Source of the DNA: Auanema rhodensis
Lineage: Eukaryota > Nematoda > Chromadorea > Rhabditida > Rhabditidae
Assembly (NCBI GenBank): GCA_964057225.1
Contig: OZ059898.1
Span: 6,324,001 to 6,388,000 of the forward strand
Reading direction: 5' to 3'
Length of the DNA stretch: 64,000 nt
Position numbers and translations under genes: made by a program. Each line of letters starts with the position of its first letter. The stretch's first letter is position 1. Positions 11,821 through 25,210 of the stretch are shown one piece after another. Under the pieces are notes generated by a model. It worked only from the letters and a program-made list of their open reading frames with translations. It did not search any database and was not told where the DNA came from.

Positions 11821-13610
11821 AAGAACTTTATATGTATATAGAGTTAGAAAGAGACCACTAGCCGGTTAGTTATTCTTTATGGTTTCACGCTTCTATTAGA
11901 CTACCCCCCCCCTCTCCCCATTTTTTTCTTTTTTTTTTCAGAATCAGATGGTTGAACGTCGAATAACCGACCAACTATTCCTTCTTCAGATATACAGGTC
12001 ACCGCCGCTAAAATTATTTTGATTGTTCGTTTGTTTGTCGATTATAGCCTTTCGATTACTTCAATAAACTACTAAATATGATGACTGTTGCTTGAAATTA
12101 TATTTTCAAAAATGATTTTTATAGAAACTTTAAAATATTTGAAAGCAAAACTAAAATTATTGATATTTCATTTGATATATAAATATTTTAATTAATTTGT
12201 TGCACTTTTTTTGATTAATGATCATTTTACATTATCTTGAAAATTAACTTTTTTTTTGTATATATTTAATATTTTTTTAAATTTTTATTGGAAATAATAA
12301 TAAATAAATAAAATGAGATAGAAAGGCTTGGGGGGAGGATATTCGAAAAACTTCAAATTGCATGTGTTTCATCGCAATTTATCTTAATTTCGTAATTATC
12401 CATTCATTTCACATGTTACATTATCCATTAATCTTCAATAATATTATTTTTTATTTATAAATATTCAAACTTCATTTCAACTTTTATTTCAAATATCAAA
12501 CTTTTTTTTGGAACTTGGGATTGTCCTCGTCTAAATGTCGGTGTATCTTTGAATTTTCCACAGTAATTTTTGTGAAAACTATCCGCCTTTACCTGAATGA
12601 CCTTAACATTTCTAAAAATCCATTTTTTATGAATTTCGATTCGAAGAACAATTTATTAATACTATTCATCATTCCGCTTTTATAAATGTAAAATCATAGC
12701 TTCATTGGCATTCAATTTTTTTTCTTTTTTTTTGGCACAATGACAACTTTCTTCTTTTTTTTCTTGAAGTTATATGAAGTTAATAATATATTTAAATAAA
12801 AAATTATTCATATATCACATATATATTTCATTAATTGTCAGAAAGAAACTATAATGCAACTATTTTTGGTAAAAAATTCGATTTTTTGTTTCAAAATTTT
12901 GAAAAAAGACTGTTTATCAGATAACTGTTTATATTTAAGTTGACTGCCTCGACTATAAGAGTCTATCAGATTTGGGACGATAGAAGAATTTTAGCAAAGC
13001 AGGTCAGATCCGGTTAATAATTGGTCTTTTGTTGATGCTTTTCAATATCCACAATAAGGTTAAGAAAGATCGGGTGTATTAAAAAGATAGAAAAGGCGAA
13101 AAAAAACAGTAAAAATGTTGTTTTTAAAAAAAAAACCTTGAATTAACCCAAAAGATTTAGAAAGTAAGTAATTCATACCAGATGAATGTATTCTATTGAA
13201 TTAAACTATTCATTAATTCATAAAAAAATATATTTTCATTCCTGTTTGACTAGAATATTTTGTGTGAAATGTGTTTACTTCAAGTAAGTTTTTGATGTTT
13301 CTTCAACAATTTAGATTTTCTTTTTTGAATTATAGCATTGTAAAAGATTCTTAAACTATCAATTGATTATTATAATCATAATCATATTAATAATAATTCT
13401 TTTACAAATTCTTAAGTTGTTTTATAAAAAAAAAAGAAAAGAAAGAGAACGTTGGAGAGAGTTAAATAAATCTTAAAAACTTATTTCTATTGAATAGGTG
13501 ATACCTATACATGGCTTGTTTACTGTATACCTAATGTTTTTTTGTATCACAAGAAACGGAAAAGTATTTCGTCTTCGAATAAACGGATGGGAGGTGAAAT
13601 AAAAATATGA

Positions 13611-13863
13611 AAGAGAGTGAGAGAGAGGGGCTAAAAGAGAGAGGGACTAGGAGAGAGAGAGAGAAAGAGAGAGTAAGAGAACGACAGAAAGTTTGTATGA
13701 AAAATGCTGGTCATTCTCTCGTTTCATATTTGTACATACATATGGTACACTAAACCAAAAAAAAAGAAAAAAATGAGAAGAAACGAGGAAACAGAACATC
13801 AAGAATATTAAAGAAATAAAGAAAAAGTGAGAGAGAGATAAAGAGAAAGAGTTAGATAAATGA

Positions 13864-13915
<52 letters not shown>
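13611..13915. repeat. GA-rich microsatellite block
   Basis: Interrupted GA tracts at 13611-13680 and 13800-13862, and a long nearly pure GA tract at 13864-13915, separated by AT-rich sequence. Confidence 0.9.
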
Positions 13916-13916
<1 letters not shown>

Positions 13917-15804
13917 TAAAAGGTAATGGTAATAACCAACAATTCACTTTTCATATTTTCGAAAAATCTTCCTTTTTTCTTTTATTATGTGTGTTGTTGT
14001 CCATATACTAAACAAATTTATATGAAATTCATCGTTTTCTTGTCAATTCTATCATATATCAAGCTTTTCATAATGTTTTTATAAAGCTATAGTAGTTAGA
14101 TATATCGTAATATTTTAAACAAAACACTATAATTCATTTTATTTTTAAATTTTAAAAATATTTCTTAATCTTTTTGTATATTTTATCTATTTTAATATAT
14201 AATATATACGTGTATTTCATTAGAAACCTTACACTTTTTCTTGAACAATCTTCAGATTTGAAAGACACACACACATACATACACACTCGTGATTTTAGAT
14301 TTTTCTTTTTCAGTTTCAACTATATTTCCAATAGATGCTATCCATATTCAATTTTATTTTATATTAGAATTCAAATATTATTCAAAATTTTATTATATAA
14401 TTTAACTATCTACAATCTAAATTCATTAATCTCTTTTTTTTTATATTTTTATTTAAAAAAAACAATAAATTTTAAACAAAAAAAACGTTTTTGATCATTA
14501 CGTAGATAAATATATATTTATATGTATATAAAACTATTTTTAAAAGGTTTTTCATTCTTTAATCTTTTAAACTTTTCTTTTGACAATTAAGAAAACTGAA
14601 AATTTCTTCATTTTACTATAATAATTCTTTGAGTAATCAATTTGATTTTCCCACAGAGCAGCTCATCCCATTTTCAGCTCCTTCTTGAATGCTTTTATGA
14701 CTTTTCAAATAGAATTTCTTTATGCTTTTACGTAAAAAGCGGATTAGTTGAATTGATGTTCTGATGTAACTTAACTAACTAAATGTTTCTTCTGATCTAA
14801 AACTTGTTTTCTTTTGTTTTTTTTTTGATTTTAAAGAAATTTGTTTGTAAATCTGTTTTTGTTAATTCATTCAAATACAAATAAATCGTATTGCTAATTA
14901 GAAAAATTAATTAATTAATTTTAATCATTACCAGATTGAATTGGATTTTTCAAATAAAAGAAAATTGAAGAATGAATGAGTCTCATAGAAAAGAAAACAT
15001 TCACCCAGTTTCTTTTTTTTTTTGACTGTTGAAAGCCCTTTTCCGATTAAGAAGAAGATGTGGCTATCTACCGGTCTCTAGATCAAAGCAATCCGGTTGA
15101 AAAATTCAAGTTTTCATAAAAATCTTCCTCAATTTATTAAAGAAATTAATATTTTAATGTTTTTATAAACAATTTTCTTACCAAATCAATTAATGTTTAT
15201 ATAGAATCAAATTAGTTTTTAAATTCTTTGCTAACGCTATACGGCACAGCTACAACCGTTCGACATCAATCATATCCCATGAATGAGCTAGCCAAGTAGT
15301 GAATGCCAGTGAATTCGAGAAACCGACCATTACCGGCTAATATACAGAACAGATCTCACAACGATCTCACAACGATTTTCAACTTTTTTTTTCTGGATAA
15401 AAATAGAAAAATGAAAAAACGGTAATAGTTTAGGACCTGGATGGATATTTCATTATTTTGTGCTGACCGGCCTTGAAATTTGGCGTCTATTTCTATTCGT
15501 CTTCCATTGGACATCACGTTATTTGGAGAAACAATTCTCTCTTTCTCTATATGTCGTTCTCCCTCTATCTATGGCTCAATATGTCTCACATCCCCCCCGC
15601 ACCTCTTTTGGCCTCTCCTAATTCCTTATTCTCTGTGTTTCCTGTTAAAAAAGTTTTTGAAGAAAAAAAAGGAAAGAAAAGAACCGAATGGTTTTGGATG
15701 TAATAGATGGATGGGTATTGGTGGATAGTATGGTTAGAAATAAAGAAATGTCTTTATGTCTGTACGTACACGTTTTTCTAGGAGTATTATATGATTCTGA
15801 CCCT

Positions 15805-15806
<2 letters not shown>

Positions 15807-15862
<56 letters not shown>

Positions 15863-15875
15863 TCTCTCCCTCTCT
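15807..15875. repeat. (CT)n microsatellite
   Basis: A pure CT run of about 50 bp followed by interrupted CT repeats. It produces a Ser/Leu open frame that I do not regard as a gene. Confidence 0.95.
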
Positions 15876-16229
15876 TTTCTTATCCTGTATCTATATTTTC
15901 ATGTTTTTTTTACGTGAGAACTTATATGAAGAAAGATGAATAATATAATTCATCATATAGTAAACAGATTAACTTTTATTTCATTTTCTTTTATCATAAC
16001 CTAAAACTTTTTTTTTCTATCTCTCAATAGCTTGCTGACTTAGATCAGCTGACGCATCTTTTGATGTCATTCCTATCATTCTTTTTAATGATTATGTAGT
16101 CTCCGTTGATGTCGTCTTCATTTTTATTTAATTTTTCAAAAAAAATAAATAATTTAATTCATAATGTATTGTTTAAAATTAAATAAAATGAATAACCATT
16201 CATATATAACATCTTCTACATCAACATCC

Positions 16230-16264
16230 TCATCATCATCATCTTCATCATCATCATCATCATC
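16230..16264. repeat. (TCA)n trinucleotide repeat
   Basis: Consecutive TCA/ATC triplets with one interruption. A poly-Ser frame runs through it but has no other coding features. Confidence 0.9.
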
Positions 16265-16671
16265 GACATCACAACTACCTCATCTTCACTCTCTTCAACG
16301 CTATTGTAGATATGTTGAACTCTTTTACATTTACAAAATTCACCATCATTAGACATCATCAGTGTGACAAAAATAAAAAATAGTCTGAATGTTACATCTG
16401 TATTTCTTCATTCTATCCTCTTTGCAAATTATTTTCATAACTTATATACCGACAAAAACATTTTTTTTCTTTCATTTTAGTAGAAATTTCTCTCATCTCT
16501 GAGTTAAACTTTTTTTAAATTTGACCAGAGGAAAAGACATGTACATATCTGAATTCTTTTGTCTTTTTTTTTCTGTTTTTTTGATCAAAAAAAAAATCTT
16601 TCTTTCAATGTTGTGCCACTAACATATTACATAGAAGATGTGCATATAGTATATTCTATTCTTTTGTTACA

Positions 16672-16701
16672 ATCTATCTATCTATCTATCTATCTATCTA
16701 T
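16672..16701. repeat. (TATC)n tetranucleotide repeat
   Basis: Seven consecutive TATC units followed by TATA-rich DNA. Confidence 0.9.
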
Positions 16702-19700
16702 ATCTATATATGTATAAATATAAATGTTTATATCTTATAAATTAATGAATTTTCACATTTTTCTTCCACAAAAAAAAAGAAAATTCTTTATCATCAATCA
16801 GTTTAAAACTATTTTCTTCGTTTTAAATAACGAACGTGTTTGGTCATATATTTAGGATTTTGGCAACTGGCCGAATGATCATCGACATCGACATCCAGTT
16901 TTTGAGATACTAACATAGACCACAGCCAATTTTGGCGACACTTTCATCTATCCTCTGAACAGCTGAAAATTTTTCTTCATATAGTTAGAATGAATAAAAT
17001 AATCAATAATCCATAACTATACTATTTATAAAAATATTTTTTTATATATTTCTAATTCTAATTAATTAATTTATCTTATTATTATTTTGAATTATCTTCA
17101 TATGTATTCTGAAGCTATGATGATGATGATGATGATGAATTGACTCATTTTTACATTTTTTGAATTTGAAGACAATCAAACAGAAGAAAAAAAAACATTT
17201 CCATCAATTCAAAGTTGTAAAAGAAAATAAATTATTTTCTAATGACTCAAAGAAGCAGTTTGTTTTTTTTTTCTTTTAATTTCGATTGTATATGCCATAT
17301 TCTAGGTCATAGTCATTTTTATTATAAATAATAAGTAGTATACTATATTCTATTTTTTCTTTTTTTTTTTTAAATTTTATTCTTTATATTTTTCTTATTT
17401 CTTTTCTTTATCTTTACATATTTATATTCATCTGATACATATCTTAATATCCATTAACTATATATTTTTTAATTTTAAAAATATTTTTTTATATAATTAA
17501 CATAAAATATATTTTTTTTCAAATATTTTATCAAAGATTTTGGAATGTTGTTTGTCTATGTTTTTAACAATAAAAAAAAACCCATTTTTCCAGCCCTATT
17601 CTAACAACAGTTTTAGTTAGTATACGTTGGACGTAAAAGGTCATCTGTCCAATCAAAAAATACACAAACTCTTCAAACCATCTTCTTGATTTCATTTTTC
17701 GTTATATGGAGAACCATATAACCATACCTCTTCATCCGGTTTTCATTTACAAAAAAATCGAAATTTATGGCATTAAAACGTTTTAGCTTCCTTCCTTTAT
17801 CTGATTTTTTTCACATTTTTTTCCGTCCAAATATATTTTCTACATACATTTCATTCACACAAATACATAGATAGATAGAAGATACATACTATATGTATAT
17901 ACATATCTATATGTATATTTGACCTTCATTTCATTAATTTTTTATAAAAATTTTGATTTTTCTAATACGATAATCTAATGTTTAGATTGAAATATATCTT
18001 CTTGACCTCTTCTATTAATTACAATTTTAAAATAAAAAAAAAAGAAAAATAGTATTTCTTTCTCAAAAGAATATAATTAGTTTAACTTGAAATCTGATTG
18101 ATAATCCGATTTTAATCTATCTTCATGTCATTTATAATCTATAATCTAATATATACATATATGTATATCTAATGTCATCCATACTATACTAACAATATGT
18201 TTTTCAAATTTCTAAAGCCTTAAAGTTATAAAATACAATATAAACTATATTTTTGTATATTTGAAATCAAATATAAAAATTTTGAAATAATCAATCATAT
18301 ACCATATTGGATTTTTTTATAATTTTATAAATACAGTAAGACATACAGACATGTATGTTTCAACTTATTATAACTTAGACGATAGATTTTGAATTGTTCA
18401 TTCTCATACGTTTCCCAAATTTTTTTCCTCAAAATATTTTGTGTTGTCCTTTATATTTTTTTGAAAATATAAGTTTGATTGGATGGACTCATGTGTGTCA
18501 CCTTTTGGAAAAATTCTTAAAAGACTTCCGAAAAATGAAATGATGTAATTGTTTTAATCAAAGAAAGCAAGAAGCAAATGGACACTTGATCTCTCTCTCT
18601 CTCTCTATTTCTCTTTATTTCTTATATTCTTTTTGATATTTTTCAAAATCAATTAATCAATCAAAAAATTTCTATTTTAAACTTATATGTATATAACTAT
18701 TTTCTTATTTATATATAAATCTATAATTATTTTAAAATTTAATGTAATTAATTAATATTTATTATTATTATTATTATATAAATAATAATATAGTATATAT
18801 ACATATACATACATATGTTTCTTTTTTTCTTAATAAAAAAAAGTTTTTATTTTATTTAACATAGTATATCTGTTGATTAATTATTTTATTAATCCAGCTG
18901 TTTAAATACATTCAACTTCTTCTTCTTTTTTTTTTGTAAAATTTTGATCACAAATATCTATTTATATTCAATATTTAATATATTAAGTATTAAACATTCA
19001 TTATTCATTTCTGAAATAAGTAATTAGAACTTTAATGCCCTCAAGGTATCTTAGTGATTTTTTTCTTCTTGTAGCCTCTAGAATATGTCTTTTCTCTTTC
19101 TTCTTCTTATGCATTGTCTTCTTCGTCTGTTTAATATTTCTTTTCCAAATAAAGGCATAATTAACAATCAAATCTTTTATAATATAACCTATATATTACA
19201 TTCATACTAATAGTTAGAAAAAAAAAACAAAAAAAATGAATAATTAATTAATTTTTCCGCGAAAAAAAAAGAAAGATTTGAACATCACCTTGAATTCAAT
19301 TTTTTGAATGAATTTATTGGATATGTAATGATGAAATACATTCATGAATAGAATTCAATCTGATCTTACAATCCAAACATATTTCTTCATGTTCTAGTTA
19401 AATGTCCTCTCAGTATTATTCTAAGCTTTTTCAGTTTTTCTTTATTATTATTCTTAAAACCAATATCATGAAACATTTAGTTTTATAAAAGAATTAGAAT
19501 GTAAAATAATATTTTCTTGAGAAAAAAAAAGCAAAAGAAATAAAATTTTTCTTTTTTCTATAAAAAAAAAGATTTGTTCACATAGTATGCTTAACTATAC
19601 TAACTTTTCAAAAACATTTTTACCATTTAGCCTTTCTCTTAGAAAACTGGGTTAATATTAGATTTTATTATCGTTTTTTTGGAAATAAAGTTTTATGAAT

Positions 19701-19967
19701 AAAATTGGTTATAACATAAAGTACATATCGTTAACAGGATATATGAATATATACATATATACATCTATATATATACTAAATGTATTATAAAAGAATAATT
19801 TTAAATGTTTTCCTTATATACTTTATCGTTTTTTATTTTTTTTTTATTCTTCATCTTCTTCGTCTTTCTTAACTCCTCTTCTTCATACATCTTATGACAA
19901 ATCTTTAAACCAGCAGAATAAAAGAGAGAAAGAGGTAGTACAGGAGATCAATGAGACAAAAAGAATT

Positions 19968-19971
<4 letters not shown>

Positions 19972-20020
<49 letters not shown>
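19972..20020. repeat. (GA)n microsatellite
   Basis: A pure GA run of about 24 units. Confidence 0.95.
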
Positions 20021-20023
<3 letters not shown>

Positions 20024-21622
20024 GGTAGAGGGAACAGGATCATTATACAAGATAGTGTGCTTTAGCTACTTTTACGATAATTCTTTTTCCTTTAATCATC
20101 TTGGTTTTTTTTAATCTACATTGATCCTTATTCTACCATTAATAATATAATATAAATTATTTCATAATAAGTTTCTTGAATAATCTATAAAGTTGAGTAA
20201 AAAAAAAATATTATTCGAATAAAAAAAATGTTCATAAATGGGATTATTGCACATTCCGACCATCTCCAATGAAAAATCGAATATACATACTTACATATCT
20301 TACCCACCAAGTATTCTTTTTCATTCAATTTAAATTTTCTTTCATAAAATAAAAAATATTATTATTAAATAAATTTAGATATAACATATCCTTCTATTTA
20401 CAATTATTCTTCTTTAATTCAAAGTTAAATATATTTTTTCTAATATTTATAATATATATTATATATTATATGTATATAATATTCTAAATAATATAAAATC
20501 TATTTTATAAGAAAATAATAATTAAAGCTTGTTTCATCTTGTATGACGATCTTATGAATATCATCTTAAAATCTTTAAATTCCATTTTATTTCCAAAATA
20601 AGTTTTACTAAAGTTTACAAAATCTTTTCTCAAATACACACATACTTTCATAGAATTTTTTTTAATTTAAACAATCTATTCATTTTACGTATTTGGAAAT
20701 ATGAGAACTTTTCTTTGAGCATAATTAAATTTCTGAAAAAAAAAATTTTTTTTTTAATATTACAAGAGAGTTGAACTTGGGTTTTCGTCTTTTCTTTTCT
20801 TCAGAGTTTCTTTTCACATTGTATGTATATACAAGTATATCTTTAAGATGAACATTTCATTATATAATCAGGTTTTATTTTATTTTTACTTTTATAGTAA
20901 TGTACATCTCTATATACATATAGTATATACATATAGTATATTTCCATATTTATACTATATTAACTATTTATTTTATATTTTTTCTTTATTTATTATTATT
21001 TTTTTCAAAGAATATACATATATGTGTATAGATATTTATATATTTATATAATATATTTATTTATAGATCATCTATCATATATTCTTTCACTTCTACTAGC
21101 CATTCACCCCCACCCTTCTCTCTCTCTCTATCTCTCTCTCTTCTTTTCTTTTACTCCCTTTTTCGTCTTCTTTTTTTTATTCCAAACAGGACCATATAAA
21201 GAAGAAGCATTATCACTATCTCTTTACTATATACTATGCATAGTATACATACTGTTAACATGGTCAAATATATTCATTCATAACTATTTCTATATTGAAT
21301 ATTAGTTTTGTTATCCAACAACCTTACAACCTATACCACATTTTTCAATTCAAATACATATATTCTTCAAACTAGCAGCAGCTAACTCATTTATACCTCT
21401 TGGAATTAACTCAAACAATTGCTATTTCTATCGTGATCATCTATCCGCACATAGAACTACTCTAAACATCTGGTTATAAAGCAATAAGCAGTTATTTTTT
21501 TTTTGCTGAAAGAATAATTTTATTAATATTACATCTCTGAAATCTCTCTAAAAATGACAGAAATAATAAATTTTATACTAGTTTTCTTCAATCTTTTCTC
21601 TATTATATCTTACTCTTTATAT

Positions 21623-21623
<1 letters not shown>

Positions 21624-21675
<52 letters not shown>
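21624..21675. repeat. (CT)n microsatellite
   Basis: A CT run of about 50 bp with one TT interruption near the start. Confidence 0.95.
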
Positions 21676-21678
<3 letters not shown>

Positions 21679-23109
21679 CATACCATTCCTTTTACTTCTG
21701 ATGAACACCCTCTCAAAACTTTTTTTTCTCTCCCTCTAACTAGCTTCTTTAAATTTCTTTTTTTGTCTTTTGTCTTTCTCTCTGCCCTCTCTCAACATCT
21801 GTACTTTGTTATAGACGGAAAGCTCAACGTCGTGTGAAGTTCCCATGAATGGCAATGATTTTCAACCGAGTAAAATCCAAATATTTGGATGAAAATTGCC
21901 TTTTCCTAATATTAAAAAATATGTTTTCATATTCCTATTTCTATCTTTGTCGTCCATATTCGTCTTATAGAATATTATGTATATAATGATATATAATAGT
22001 TATCTATATAAACTATATGAATAGTATTCATATCCAATTTATAGAAGACAAACATAACAGAAAAACTTATTCGTACATCAAGTTCATGAAATTAGTATCC
22101 ATTTTCCTAGATCTCAATGAACAATGATGAGTATTGGGACATGATCATCAACTATTCGCTTATATCGTCTCTTGTACTAATCCTTTTTCTGATAATTTAA
22201 ACTTTTTTTATAGTACATATAATGTTTAGATAGATCATTTTCTCTCTCTCAAATCTCTCTCAATTCTCTCCCTCCCAATTATCTCTCTCTCTCAATTCTC
22301 TCCCTCTCAATGATCTTTCTCAATTTTAACTTTTTATCAGAATATATGATTGTTTGTAAAAAAAAATTCAATTCGTTGCTCATCTGATAATTATTCTATC
22401 TATACTATCATTTCCTTTTTTTAAATTTATCTTTTAATTATATAATATAGACATACTATAGTTTATGATTAGAATTGACAAGATGATATGAAAGGAATCG
22501 TTTACTTGTAATTCATGAAAAAACTAAAATCTTTATTTTGCCATTGAATTGACCATGAAAATCACAGAATTGTCTTCTTCATTTAATAGTTTTTTTTTGA
22601 TTTTTATTTAAAACTTAAAATTTTATAATTCATCATATAGTTTAATACAATAAATTTTATTAGTATTTATTATATGTTATAAATTAATTTTAATAGCATA
22701 TTCCTTAGCTTAATAAGCTAGATTATCTAATTTTTTATGTTGATCATCTGATTTCATTTTCGTTATTAATCTGATTCTCATTCTATCTAGTTTTCTTTGA
22801 GTACGAATAATGAATTTGACTTCAATCATAGTCTCTGTCTCCAAATTCCTATTGTATATTCAGAAAATTTATTTGTTGAACAATGTTTTTTTCTATTCAT
22901 CTTCAAACATTTTGATTAATTCGATTTTTTTTTCTTCAAAATCAGTTGACTGAAACTAAAAAGTTGAAGATTAATATATATATATATATATATTTATTCA
23001 AATTGATCATCACACGTGATATCAAAATGATTTCATGTCAAATATTTTATTTTTTAGACTTAAATCATGAGGAACGGTTGTATTGTTTGTCACTTTTTCT
23101 CTTCAATAG

Positions 23110-23148
23110 TCTCTCTCTCTTCCTCTCTCTCTCTCTCTCTCTCTCTCT
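23110..23148. repeat. (CT)n microsatellite
   Basis: A CT run with one CC interruption. Weaker CT tracts follow at 23810-23840. Confidence 0.9.
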
Positions 23149-23439
23149 TCTACCCTCTCTCTTCATTTTTCAGTTGAAATAATCCAAGTTCATTCATATA
23201 AACTTTTCTTTTGAATACTCACAAATTTTCAATGACATCCATTAATAAATTCAAATTTAATCTAATTTATTAATGAAATAGTTAAGAAATAAATGTAAGA
23301 AGAAGAAAATATATCAAGGAAATAGCTTCTGAATGGTTTAGTTTGCCTTTTCCTTTGAGAAATTCATATTACTGTCTTCTTCCCATCAAATCCGGCCCAT
23401 AAAATTATATCTCTTCTGATGTCTCTCTCTCATAAGATG

Positions 23440-23550
23440 AACGTTGTCGTCCAGCAGCCGGTCCGATACCGTTTTTTTTGCCGTTCCGTTCAGTTCAGCA
23501 TCGTTTCGCATTAATTTTACGTGTAAAATAATCGTAAACGGGCAACAAAA
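23440..23550. promoter_or_regulatory. Less AT-rich island; candidate promoter or untranslated exon of the BED gene
   Basis: About 110 bp of mixed, CG-containing sequence stand out sharply from AT-rich surroundings. Potential donors GTAAAA and GTAAAC occur near 23525-23536. A 25-codon open frame from an ATG at about 23439 has no recognisable content. I infer a promoter or non-coding first exon feeding the acceptor at 27145; there is no direct proof. Confidence 0.3.
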
Positions 23551-25122
23551 CGAGTAAAAAAAAGATGAAAAAAAGAAAGACTGTAAGATATTTGAGAATG
23601 AGAAATAGTCAAATGAATATTGAATTTGAAGAGGGTGTTAGAAGAATTGAACTTCTCTAACTATTCTCTTCAATCATTTGGCTAATCTTTTTATATTTTC
23701 TTTACTTTTTTCCCATTTACTCTATTTCTCTCTTTTTCTCTCTTTCATTTCTAACATTACTTATTTAATCTATCATTTTCTTATTCTCTATCTCTCTATA
23801 TACTTCTCCCTCTCTATATCTCTCTCTCTCTCTCTATCTTTTCTTTTTTTTATAAGTTTATATTCTTTATTTCTCTTCTTAACCATTTTCCATTTAATTC
23901 TATGTCGTTCTTATAATCAAAAGTTGGCTGCGTGGGATCAAGTTGACCACCCAAACAGTCATACCACAATCTTTTTTTAAAATGAAATATCTTTTCAAAT
24001 GTATTTCTGTTTGCCATAATAAAGTTTCCTCTTTGTCATTATTGTCGTTTTCATCATCATCATCATCATGATTCTCTTCTTTTTCGTCTTCTTCTTCATT
24101 TTCTTGACCATATACTGTTATTTTTCTTTTCTTTTGTATTTTATATACAATACTATAACAAAATATATATTGATATTGAAAATATAATTAACTAAATTAT
24201 GAAAGAAAGAAAAATATTTTATTTTTTTTTGCCAACAAAACACAAAATATATTCTGATGTATGTTGTGTTTGAACAAAATATCAAAAACTTTAAAGAATT
24301 TATTGTTTGATTTGTTTTAGATTAAGAATTTTTTCTCATTCAAATCTCTATCCAATTGCTCCAAAAGTATTTTTTTTATGACATTGTTGCTAGTTATTTG
24401 AAGTATTGGGGATGAAATGATGATTTCAAGTATTTCTTGTTTCCTCATTTTATTAGAAAAAAAAAACATTTGAAATCTAATTGTATGAAAAAGCTGGATG
24501 ATTCGAGATGTATATTCATGAAATCTTATAGATATGAAGGCTACTTCTCTTCTAGCTTTTCTCATCATCATCTTCGAAATGAATCGCCATCGCACATCGT
24601 ATACATCTTTCTTAGATTTTCTTGTAAGGATCATCAATATGATTATTAGAATATTCTTTTGGAATGAACAAAAATGTGTTTTCGGACAAGCAACCGAAGA
24701 CACTTTTACAGATTTGAATGAGATGATGACGTTCTACCAGTTTTCATATCAGCTTTTTCCGATCTTCTATTCGATCCCTCCGATAGTTTTTGTATCACTT
24801 TTGTATATTAACTATATGTATACTTATATTATATATTATATAAATATACTATATATGAGACATTAACTTAACTATATCATATATTTAATTACTATAAACA
24901 TAACTTACATATAGTTAGTTATTTATATGTATTTTTCATGAACATTCATGTACATACATATATGTACATCTATAGTTTCTTTGTGATGATTTGGAAACTA
25001 ATTATTTCTAGAAATTTATGGAACGATTGTAGAAAAGACAAGTAGTCATCTAAGGGAAAAGCCGTAACTATACGGTAGAAACGAAGAGAGGTGTTCTTGT
25101 ACCCTTTTTAACTGCTTCCCTT

Positions 25123-25210
25123 CTCTCTCTCTCTCTCTCTCAAGTCCCCCTCCCTTTCTCTCTCAAGTCTCCCTCCCTCTCTCTCTCTCTCTTTATCCCC
25201 CACCCCTCTC
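25123..25210. repeat. CT/CCCT-rich tract
   Basis: Interrupted CT repeats with CCCTCCC spacers, adjoining a C-rich stretch at about 25195-25210. Confidence 0.85.

Noticed and set aside
13139-13175. Spliced-leader-like sequence (AATTAACCCAAA ... GTAAGTA)
   Set aside because: Only partly resembles SL1; no Sm site or leader-RNA fold is apparent downstream.
15473-15939. Overlapping open frames rich in Ser/Leu
   Set aside because: They run through a CT microsatellite and low-complexity DNA, with no splice context or recognisable domain. The same applies to similar frames at 21.0, 21.6, 23.0, 23.7, 25.3, 28.7, 29.5, 31.4, 42.1, 43.7 and 48.4 kb.
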